DNA of 21,188 nt, from assembly GCA_002314725.1 (NCBI GenBank), contig DCGV01000024.1:237-21424 (forward strand), in the 5' to 3' direction. Shown here piece after piece: positions 15,304-21,188 of this stretch. This DNA comes from Bacteroidales bacterium UBA1769 (GTDB lineage Bacteria > Bacteroidota > Bacteroidia > Bacteroidales > UBA932). Made by a program: the position numbers and the translations under genes. Position 1 is the stretch's first letter, and each line of letters opens with the position of its first letter. The notes under the pieces were generated by a model. That model saw only the letters and a list, made by a program, of their open reading frames with translations. It made no database searches and was not told the origin of the DNA.

Positions 15304-15322
15304 CATGGATAAACAATATACT

Positions 15323-16033
15323 ATGGAAAAGAGAACCAATTTATTTACAGCAATCTGCGTTATGATTGGATTGATTGCAATAGCGATTGCCATCCCTATC
15401 TCTGTGAAGAATCTTACATCTTACAAAAGAACTGTAACGGTCAAAGGCCTTTGTGAGAGAGAGGTTAAAGCCGATAGAGTAATATGGCCCATAGTTTATA
15501 AAGAGGGTGGCAATGATTTAAAGAGTGTTTACTCAAATCTTACCGCAAAGAATGCCACAATAGTGAATTGGCTTAAAGATGCCGGCATCAATGAAAATGA
15601 GATCACCATTTCCGCCCCATCTGTAGAAGATGTACGAACCTATTCGTATACAGTTGAAAATCACACTTATAACTACATAGTCACACAAGTGATTACCATT
15701 TGTACCAACAATGTGGATACAGTTCTTGAACTCAATGCCAAGCAATCTGATCTATTCGATATGGGAATTGCAATCGGCTCTGGAAGTTCATGGGAGAATC
15801 CTGTGGTTTATGAATACACAGGGTTGAATGAGATCAAACCTGAAATGATTGAGGAGGCGACAAAGAATGCAAGAGCATCAGCCGACAAGTTTGCAAAAGA
15901 CTCTGATAGCAGAATCGGTAAAATAATCACAGCATCTCAGGGGCAAGTCTCCGTTGCTGACAGAGATGCCAACACACCTTATATCAAAACAGTCCGCGTA
16001 GTAACTACTATACAGTATATGCTGAGGGATTAA
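15323..16033 (+). CDS. SIMPL domain (DUF541) protein, membrane-anchored
   Basis: This 236-aa protein (start MEKRTNLFTAICVMIG) has one N-terminal membrane helix (about residues 6-26) and then a SIMPL/DUF541 domain facing the periplasm. Visible family features are TVKGLCEREVKADRVIWPI, a two-residue-repeat strand pattern, and a late helix EEATKNARASADKFAKDS (about 177-194) before the closing strands. The biochemical role of SIMPL proteins is not settled; some have been linked to oxidative stress or membrane integrity. An in-frame ATG at 15305 is rejected because it lies too close to the -7 box. It is the first gene of an operon with the BACON-hydrolase (29-bp gap). Confidence 0.85.
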   Translation: MEKRTNLFTAICVMIGLIAIAIAIPISVKNLTSYKRTVTVKGLCEREVKADRVIWPIVYKEGGNDLKSVYSNLTAKNATIVNWLKDAGINENEITISAPSVEDVRTYSYTVENHTYNYIVTQVITICTNNVDTVLELNAKQSDLFDMGIAIGSGSSWENPVVYEYTGLNEIKPEMIEEATKNARASADKFAKDSDSRIGKIITASQGQVSVADRDANTPYIKTVRVVTTIQYMLRD

Positions 16034-16062
16034 AAAAGCTATGTAAAAAGGCTTAATCAGTT

Positions 16063-18660
16063 ATGAAAAAAAATATCGACAATACAAATATGAAATCAAC
16101 ACTAACTAAATTTCTTCTTCCGCTGGTGTTGCTTGCACTTGTATGCTCATGTGAACCAGAAACAACACTTTCAATTGATAAAACAAGTATAAGCATTGAG
16201 AATAACGGTGGATCACAATCGATAAACATATCTGCCAACAAAGATTGGAAATGTTCTTCTGACCAAACTTGGTGTAAAGTATCCCCAACCACTGGGACCG
16301 GGAATGGAACGATATCCATCAGTTGTGATGCCAATTCTTCTTTTGATGAGAGGAGTTGTACAGTTACAATTTCTTCAGCAGAGTTGACGAAGAGTATCAG
16401 CGTCTCTCAAAAACAGGGCAATGGTCTTATTGTTGCTCAGAGTCTTTTTGAGATAAACAATGAAGAACAAACAATTGAGATTGAGGTAAAATCCAATGTT
16501 AATTATAAATATACTATTGATGACTCTTGTAAAGATTGGATTCAATACGTCAGTGCAAAATCTTTGTCATCAAGTACTGTTACTTTCAAGATAGCCAAGA
16601 ATGACGACTATTCTGAGCGTACTGGAAAGATCACATTTGAGCAAACTGATGGCAATCTCAAAGAGGTGGTATCCATCAAACAGGGCGAAGCCAAAGGTTT
16701 GTTTGTAACCCCAACTACATTCGACCTCACAAAAGACGCACAGACCATCTCCGTCGAGGTTAAATCCAATATCGATTATGAATACTCAATCGATCAGGAG
16801 TGCTCATCTTGGGTAAAAGTAGCGTCCGCCAAGAGTCTCTCATCACAAACTGTCACCTTCTACATTTCGGAAAACGATACAGAGGGTGATAGAACAGGAA
16901 AAATCTATTTCAAAGAGAAGAATGGAGCTCTTGCTGAGACTGTCACAATCAACCAATGTACATCAGCGACACTACTGGTAAGCACATCCACATACAATCT
17001 ATCCAATGACCTTCAAACAATCACAGTGGAGGTAAAATCCAATATGGATTACACTGTCCAGTCTTTGGCTGATTGGATAGAGGTCATCTCTACCAAAGGT
17101 TTGACAACTTCTCAGATTACCCTTAAGGTAGCAGCCAACGAGACATCCGACCCTCGTAGTGGCGAGGTGAAAATATCACATGTCAGTGGACCTGCCAGCG
17201 AAACAATCATAATCAACCAAGCCGAGACTTATGGCCTGTCAGTTACGCCGGATGAATTCCAATTAAGCAATAGTTCACAGAATATTACATTCACAGTCCA
17301 GCATAATGTCGATTATGATATTATCATTCCTGATGATGCCAAAAGTTGGATTTCAGAGATCACAACCAAGAGCGTATCAACTCATGAGCACAGTTTTAAA
17401 ATCAGTGCAAACTCCGGAGCAGCAAGATCTACAAGGATTACTATCAAGCAGAAGGATGGTCCTCTATGTGAAGATGTAGCCATAAACCAATCCGGTCAAA
17501 GCTATACTGTTAAAGGTCAACGCACAGTTAACAAAGCTATTGATTATGTAAAAGGCATTACAGCTGTTGAGATTGACGCCAACACTATGAATACTATATC
17601 CATGGGACTGAGTATGGCAGCTACAATCCCTAATGAGAAGGTCAGAGTGTTGACAATGAATTACCCGTCTACAGATACTCAAGGTAAGCCAGTCACCCTA
17701 TCAGCAGCACTTCTTATTCCTGACAACGCATTTACAACAACAAAAGGCAGAGCAGTAAAGGGTGTAGTTTTGGCAAATAGAATTACATACCTTAAAGATG
17801 CTATGTGTCCGACAGCAACAAATGATTTCTTGGGAATTCTAGCATGGATGAACTATGCTGTCTTGATCACTGATGGACTTGGATTCGGTGCATCTTCAGA
17901 TTATTTCCAGTCGAACATTGATTCTGATATGTGGGGCCGTTGCAATGTTGACGCTATGATAGCCACAGAACAATTCCTGAAAGACTACGAAATAAAAAGC
18001 CAGGATAAGTCATGGATCAACATTGGGTATTCACAGGGTGGTTTCTCAGCCATTGCTACTGAAAAATATCTGGCTGAACACAACAACTCATCCATCAAGA
18101 TATCTATGACAATCGCCGGTGGCGGAAACTATGACAACAATGTGACATTCTCCGACTTCCTCAACAGTTATGATTTCAATGATTTGCTTCCAATCGCCAT
18201 AGTAGCAATGATTGGCTTGAATGAAAACTACAAACTTGGCATAGACTATGCTGATATCTTCAAAGGCGAGATGCTTGATAACTACAAGGAGTGGTTCCTA
18301 TCAAAGAAATACACACGTCAGGAGCTGACTGATTTATTTAAGGGTCATTCTTACGATGAATACTTTACAGATGCTATCCTCTCGCAGAAGAGTGAGATTT
18401 GGGACAAGATTTCAGCTGCAGCAGAAAGATTAAGCGTTTATAAAGGTTGGACACCAAGAGAAGAGAGTAAGATTGTAGTCTATCACTCTTCGAAAGATGA
18501 ATTAGTGACATTCAAGAACTTCGAGCATCTAAAAGACAACTTCAACGATTGCAGTAATTTCATATTCCTTGAGCCTAGTGAGGTCAACCACCAAAACGGT
18601 TGCCTTGAATGGGCAAAGAAAGGTATCAATGAGTATTGGCTTCATCTACCTATCTTCTAA
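16063..18660 (+). CDS. Lipoprotein with five BACON domains and a C-terminal alpha/beta hydrolase (lipase/esterase-like)
   Basis: This 865-aa exported protein has a signal peptide ending in lipobox VCSC, with Cys30 lipidated. The acidic residues that follow (EPE) are compatible with surface display. Five BACON-type beta-sandwich repeats follow, at about residues 34-117, 121-208, 212-298, 303-386 and 391-476; copies 2-4 have an exact 91-residue (273-bp) period around EVKSN. Residues 480-865 form an alpha/beta hydrolase resembling secretory lipases, with nucleophile Ser657 in GYSQG, likely acid Asp812 in SSKDELV and His843 in VNHQNG. BACON domains often sit in polysaccharide-acting or mucin-associated Bacteroidota proteins; the substrate here is unknown (an ester is inferred). 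An alternative start at Met10 (16090) would also give a good signal peptide. Confidence 0.88.
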   Translation: MKKNIDNTNMKSTLTKFLLPLVLLALVCSCEPETTLSIDKTSISIENNGGSQSINISANKDWKCSSDQTWCKVSPTTGTGNGTISISCDANSSFDERSCTVTISSAELTKSISVSQKQGNGLIVAQSLFEINNEEQTIEIEVKSNVNYKYTIDDSCKDWIQYVSAKSLSSSTVTFKIAKNDDYSERTGKITFEQTDGNLKEVVSIKQGEAKGLFVTPTTFDLTKDAQTISVEVKSNIDYEYSIDQECSSWVKVASAKSLSSQTVTFYISENDTEGDRTGKIYFKEKNGALAETVTINQCTSATLLVSTSTYNLSNDLQTITVEVKSNMDYTVQSLADWIEVISTKGLTTSQITLKVAANETSDPRSGEVKISHVSGPASETIIINQAETYGLSVTPDEFQLSNSSQNITFTVQHNVDYDIIIPDDAKSWISEITTKSVSTHEHSFKISANSGAARSTRITIKQKDGPLCEDVAINQSGQSYTVKGQRTVNKAIDYVKGITAVEIDANTMNTISMGLSMAATIPNEKVRVLTMNYPSTDTQGKPVTLSAALLIPDNAFTTTKGRAVKGVVLANRITYLKDAMCPTATNDFLGILAWMNYAVLITDGLGFGASSDYFQSNIDSDMWGRCNVDAMIATEQFLKDYEIKSQDKSWINIGYSQGGFSAIATEKYLAEHNNSSIKISMTIAGGGNYDNNVTFSDFLNSYDFNDLLPIAIVAMIGLNENYKLGIDYADIFKGEMLDNYKEWFLSKKYTRQELTDLFKGHSYDEYFTDAILSQKSEIWDKISAAAERLSVYKGWTPREESKIVVYHSSKDELVTFKNFEHLKDNFNDCSNFIFLEPSEVNHQNGCLEWAKKGINEYWLHLPIF
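16420..17245 (+). repeat. 273-bp tandem coding repeats (BACON copies 2-4)
   Basis: Within the BACON-hydrolase gene a 15-bp core gagg(t/t)aaatccaat-like word recurs at 16483, 16756 and 17029, exactly 273 bp apart. The encoded EVKSN motif is at residues 141, 232 and 323. This indicates recent in-frame duplication of one BACON unit; the outer copies 1 and 5 are more diverged and have offsets of 86 and 88 residues. Confidence 0.75.
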
Positions 18661-18673
18661 TATTATTATCTGA

Positions 18674-20194
18674 ATGAATACATTTATTATTTCCATCATA
18701 GCACTTATTCTTGGCTACATATTTTATGGAGCCCTTGTTGAGAAGATATTCATAATTGACAAGAATGCCAAAACTCCTGCATACAATTTTCAGGATGGTG
18801 TTGATTTTATCCCAATGAAGCGTTGGAGATTATTTCTTATTCAATTCCTAAATATTGCAGGTCTAGGTCCAATATTTGGAGCTATCATGGGTATTTTTTA
18901 TGGACCTTCAGCATATCTTTGGATTGTATTGGGAAGTATTTTCGGTGGCGCAGTACATGATTATCTTACAGGTATGATGTCTGTTCGCCAAAATGGAATA
19001 TCACTGCCTGAGGTATTGGGCGAAGAACTTGGACATGGAGCAAAGATTGTTATCCGTCTGATTCTTGCCATAATGATCGTATTGTTGATTCTTGTCACAA
19101 CTTCATTTTTAGAGGGTGTAGCTGTATTATTACAGGATATAATACCTCTTCCGTTGATTCAGATAGGTAACAATACCCGACCTTTACTGTGGATCCTACT
19201 CATTTTCTTGTATTTTGCTATCGCAACCATATTACCGATAGACAAGTTGATTGGAAAGATATATCCATTCTTAGGAGTCATCCTTCTATTTATGGGAATA
19301 GGCGTATGTTGGGCAATGTTTTCATTCCATTCCGCTGATATACCAGAAATTTTCGATGGCTTAGGAAACAGGAACACTAATAATCTTCCTGTCTTCCCAA
19401 TGATGTTAATGTCAATAAGTTGCGGTGCCATTTCAGGTTTCCATGGCACACAATCCCCACTAATGGCAAGATGTGTAAAGAATGAACGTGAAGGGCGTTA
19501 TGTATTTTATGGTGCGATGATTTGCGAGGGTTTACTGGCCTTAATATGGGCTGCTGCTGCAGGAACATTCTTTACTGACCATCAAAAGGGAATCGATGGA
19601 ATTACAGGTCTCCAACAATTTGCGGCACTTCATCAAGGTGAGAACATAGCAGCATTGGTTGTTAATAAGATATGTACCTCATGGCTTGGGGCATTTGGTG
19701 GCTTTTTAGCAATTCTAGGCGTTATTTTCGCCCCAATCACAACTGGAGATACGGCACTTAGAAGTTCTCGTCTTATGATTGCAGATGCCTTTAATTTCGA
19801 TCAAAAGAAGATATCCAACAGACTTATTTTGACTGCTCCTTTGCTAGTAATCATCACAATACTGCTATTCGTGAATTTCGAACCTGTATGGAGATACTTC
19901 TCGTTTGTCAATCAGAGCATTGCTGCAATTTCTCTTTGGGGTGGTTCAGTCTATCTATATAATCAAGAACATAGAAAGATCAATCCAACCAAATATAAAT
20001 ATGGATACCTTATCTCTTTGATACCGGCAGTATTTATGACTATGACCTGCAGCAGTTACTTCTTGCTTGCACCAGAGGGTCTTCGCTTTATCAAGTTTGG
20101 AATCCCTACAGTAGGTTATTCCATCGCAGCAATTATTACTATTTCCGTTTTAATTATTTTCTTCAAGAAAGTTAGACAAAACAACGCTGAATAA
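18674..20194 (+). CDS. cstA: CstA-family carbon starvation / small-substrate transporter
   Basis: This 506-aa polytopic membrane protein of the CstA family is the short form of about 500 aa, not the 700-aa enterobacterial CstA/BtsT. Family signatures are FLNIAGLGPIFGAIMG (about residues 58-73), GGAVHDYLTGMMSVRQNG (91-108), SGFHGTQSPLMARC (about 254-267) and FAPITTGDTALRSSRLMIAD (about 350-369). There are around a dozen or more hydrophobic helices. Known members import pyruvate or peptides during starvation; the substrate here is not determined. It follows the BACON-hydrolase gene by 13 bp without a visible promoter, so the two are probably co-transcribed, and it ends before a stem-loop terminator. 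Confidence 0.92.
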   Translation: MNTFIISIIALILGYIFYGALVEKIFIIDKNAKTPAYNFQDGVDFIPMKRWRLFLIQFLNIAGLGPIFGAIMGIFYGPSAYLWIVLGSIFGGAVHDYLTGMMSVRQNGISLPEVLGEELGHGAKIVIRLILAIMIVLLILVTTSFLEGVAVLLQDIIPLPLIQIGNNTRPLLWILLIFLYFAIATILPIDKLIGKIYPFLGVILLFMGIGVCWAMFSFHSADIPEIFDGLGNRNTNNLPVFPMMLMSISCGAISGFHGTQSPLMARCVKNEREGRYVFYGAMICEGLLALIWAAAAGTFFTDHQKGIDGITGLQQFAALHQGENIAALVVNKICTSWLGAFGGFLAILGVIFAPITTGDTALRSSRLMIADAFNFDQKKISNRLILTAPLLVIITILLFVNFEPVWRYFSFVNQSIAAISLWGGSVYLYNQEHRKINPTKYKYGYLISLIPAVFMTMTCSSYFLLAPEGLRFIKFGIPTVGYSIAAIITISVLIIFFKKVRQNNAE

Positions 20195-20224
20195 TATTAT
20201 TGAGATACTCTAATATCGCAATTG

Positions 20225-20279
20225 AAAACTCAAGTTCCACGCAACATGATTTTATACGTTAATGAAACTTGAGTTTTTT
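20225..20279 (+). terminator. Probable intrinsic terminator after cstA
   Basis: A perfect 12-bp inverted repeat (20225-20236, AAAACTCAAGTT; 20266-20277) encloses a 29-nt loop, and its right arm merges into a T-run. It lies 30 bp after the cstA stop. The long loop makes it a less classical hairpin, but the perfect stem and T-tract support a terminator. Confidence 0.6.
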
Positions 20280-20290
20280 ACATTATTTTT

Positions 20291-20320
20291 TTTGTATTGA
20301 TATTTTTTTATCTATATTTG
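20291..20320 (+). promoter_or_regulatory. Promoter of tRNA-Ser
   Basis: TTTG at 20291-20294, an 18-bp spacer and TATATTTG at 20313-20320 form a full Bacteroidota promoter, 17 nt before the tRNA 5' end. Confidence 0.75.
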
Positions 20321-20337
20321 CAGTCCCATTAGGGAAT

Positions 20338-20422
20338 GGAGAGATGGCAGAGTGGTCGAATGCGGCGGTCTTGAAAACCGTTGACCTGAAAGGGTTCAGG
20401 GGTTCGAATCCCTTTCTCTCCG
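20338..20422 (+). tRNA. tRNA-Ser (UGA)
   Basis: This 85-nt class II tRNA has acceptor arms GGAGAGA (20338-20344) and TCTCTCC (20415-20421), discriminator G20422, and a D-arm with GGCAGAGTGGTCGAATGC. The anticodon loop CTTGAAA (20370-20376) has anticodon TGA at 20372-20374. A long variable arm typical of serine tRNAs and a T-arm with GGTTCGAATCC are present. CCA is not encoded in full, as is common in this phylum. It has its own promoter upstream and a strong terminator just downstream. Confidence 0.96.
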
Positions 20423-20423
20423 C

Positions 20424-20479
20424 AAAAGAAAAAGAAAACAGCGCCGAGCTTGCTCGAACGCTGTTTTTTCTTTTCTTTT
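20424..20479 (+). terminator. Intrinsic terminator of tRNA-Ser
   Basis: A two-part stem: AACAGCG (20437-20443) pairs with CGCTGTT (20459-20465), and CGAGC (20445-20449) with GCTCG (20452-20456). Flanking A/G-rich and T/C-rich arms extend the pairing, and the hairpin ends in TTTTTTCTTTTCTTTT. It begins two bases after the tRNA end. The A-rich/T-rich symmetry means it could work in both directions. Confidence 0.85.
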
Positions 20480-20482
20480 GCA

Positions 20483-20540
20483 AGCCCCGCCGCAGGCGGG
20501 GAGGGATGTCGGAACGTCAGTGACGAAATCCCGGGAGAGA
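20483..20540. repeat. GC-rich palindromic repeat, copy 1
   Basis: A 58-bp unit with two hairpins. Hairpin A pairs CCCCGCC (20485-20491) with GGCGGGG (20495-20501) over a GCA loop. Hairpin B pairs GGGAT (20503-20507) with ATCCC (20528-20532), with an inner CGTC/GACG stem (20515-20518 with 20522-20525). The high GC contrasts with the AT-rich surroundings. It resembles REP/MITE-like intergenic elements; the family is not recognised. Confidence 0.85.
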
Positions 20541-20546
20541 CAACAG

Positions 20547-20604
20547 AGCCCCGCCGCAGGCGGGGAGGGATGTCGGCACGTCAGTGACGAAATCCCGGGA
20601 GAGA
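20547..20604. repeat. GC-rich palindromic repeat, copy 2
   Basis: The second copy of the 58-bp unit lies 64 bp downstream of the first, separated from it by six bases (CAACAG). It is identical to copy 1 except for one base (A at 20513, C at 20577), which falls in an unpaired position, so both hairpins are preserved. The following 78 bp (20605-20682) up to the nuclease gene's stop hold no gene; a small CCCAA-C-TTGGG palindrome near 20653 is the only structure seen. Confidence 0.85.
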
Positions 20605-20682
20605 AAATAGCCCACAGAAATCTGAAGGCTTCGCGTGCTTCTTAAATTTGTTCCCAACTTGGGGATAAAATGACAGCGATAA

Positions 20683-21188
20683 TTACAGCAGTTTCTTCAT
20701 CTCCTCCTCATCCGGCAGGAGTTCTTTGAGTTGTTCCTGGCTGGATTTGTAGGTTGCAACGCCCATTGACTTGGTGTAGTCCTGCAGGACATATTCGACG
20801 TAAGCCCTATCAGCATCCTTGCAGAGAACAATTCCGAGTGATGGATTCTCACCCTCAATTCGCTCTTCATCATCCAGGACCCTTAGGTATGCGGCAAGTT
20901 GCCCAAGGTATGCCGGTTTGAATGAGCCCTTCTTGAGTTCAATCACAACCAGCGATTTCAGTACCCGGTTGAAGAAAAGAAGATCCACCCAGTGGTCGTG
21001 TCCAAGTTTGTCATAATGGACTTGATTACCCAGATACGAGAATCCACGGCCGAATGTCATAATGAAATTCTTAACATTGTGGACTATCTCATTCTCTATG
21101 ACGCGCTCGTCTATATCTTCATCCCTCTCGCACAACTGTTCGACGTTGATGTAATCCAGAAGGTACTCATCCTTGAACATCTGAATTG
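20683..21188 (-). CDS. PDDEXK nuclease domain protein of the YhcG/DUF1016 type, C-terminal part
   Basis: The gene is open at the right edge, and only the last 168 or so codons are present. The reading frame continues upstream of the Met at 21180 (Ile-Gln before it), and family members are about 330-380 aa with an N-terminal DUF1016_N domain, so that Met is internal. The visible part is the C-terminal nuclease fold: FGRGFSYLGNQ, a putative catalytic Asp in HDHWVDLLFF, and E-x-K in VVIELKKGSFKPAYLGQL, then SLGIVLCKDADRAYVEYVL. Members are often found near restriction-modification or other accessory genes; their natural substrate is not settled. It lies on the far side of tRNA-Ser and the palindromic repeats. 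Confidence 0.85.
   Translation of the reverse strand, partial: IQMFKDEYLLDYINVEQLCERDEDIDERVIENEIVHNVKNFIMTFGRGFSYLGNQVHYDKLGHDHWVDLLFFNRVLKSLVVIELKKGSFKPAYLGQLAAYLRVLDDEERIEGENPSLGIVLCKDADRAYVEYVLQDYTKSMGVATYKSSQEQLKELLPDEEEMKKLL

Noticed and set aside
15305..15322. Upstream ATG for the SIMPL protein
   Set aside because: It is one base after the -7 box, hence ahead of the expected transcription start.
16034..16062. Terminator or separate promoter between the SIMPL and BACON genes
   Set aside because: The 29-bp gap has no stem with a T-run and no TAnnTTTG box; co-transcription is more likely.
20269..20523. An 84-codon plus-strand ORF and a 66-codon minus-strand ORF across the tRNA-Ser region
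   Set aside because: They run through the tRNA, its promoter and its terminator; the encoded sequence is only a reading of those elements.
20483..20604. CRISPR array
   Set aside because: There are only two copies with a 6-bp gap and no spacers; the units are palindromic elements, and no cas genes are present.

Overview
The window looks like a chromosomal segment of a gut-type Bacteroidales bacterium (phylum Bacteroidota). The evidence is the presence of BACON domains, a DUF4290 protein, the Bacteroidota forms of FtsK and PyrE, and promoters of the Bacteroidota type (a -7 box TAnnTTTG, sometimes with TTTG about 18-20 bp upstream) in front of nearly every transcription unit. Most genes are ordinary housekeeping genes packed very tightly on both strands.

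Layout, left to right. (1) 1-4181, minus strand: the Na+-translocating NADH:quinone reductase operon nqrA-B-C-D-E. nqrE is cut by the left edge and nqrF is presumably beyond it. NqrC carries an unusual Cys/His-rich C-terminal tail. (2) 4295-6727, plus: a PcrA/UvrD helicase. It is convergent with a NUDIX hydrolase (minus, 6724-7338). (3) 7420-9807, plus: pyrE, an SRPBCC-fold protein and an RsmF-like RNA m5C methyltransferase, all overlapping. (4) 9799-13331, minus: DUF4290, ftsK and a LolA-like lipoprotein carrier, again overlapping. (5) 13397-14809, plus: rfbD and rfbC of dTDP-rhamnose synthesis. They are convergent with a C_GCAxxG_C_C family protein (minus, 14792-15259). (6) 15323-20194, plus: a SIMPL-domain protein, a lipoprotein with five BACON domains fused to an alpha/beta hydrolase, and a CstA-family transporter, followed by a terminator. 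(7) 20338-20422: tRNA-Ser(UGA) with its own promoter and terminator. Next come two copies of a GC-rich 58-bp palindromic element and a partial YhcG/DUF1016-type nuclease on the minus strand.

Two architectural patterns stand out. At three of the four protein-gene divergences the two opposing -7 boxes lie only 11-16 bp apart, so the promoters must overlap and probably compete. At all three convergent junctions the genes overlap at their stop codons (4, 9 and 18 bp) with no visible terminator. The promoter boxes also settle several start codons: the NUDIX, C_GCAxxG_C_C and SIMPL genes should start at downstream Met codons, and ftsK is trimmed for other reasons. No complete defence system, mobile element, CRISPR array or clearly new multigene system is visible. 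The features most worth following up are the NqrC tail, the compact divergent promoters, the BACON5-hydrolase/CstA operon, and the palindromic repeats beside tRNA-Ser and the nuclease gene.
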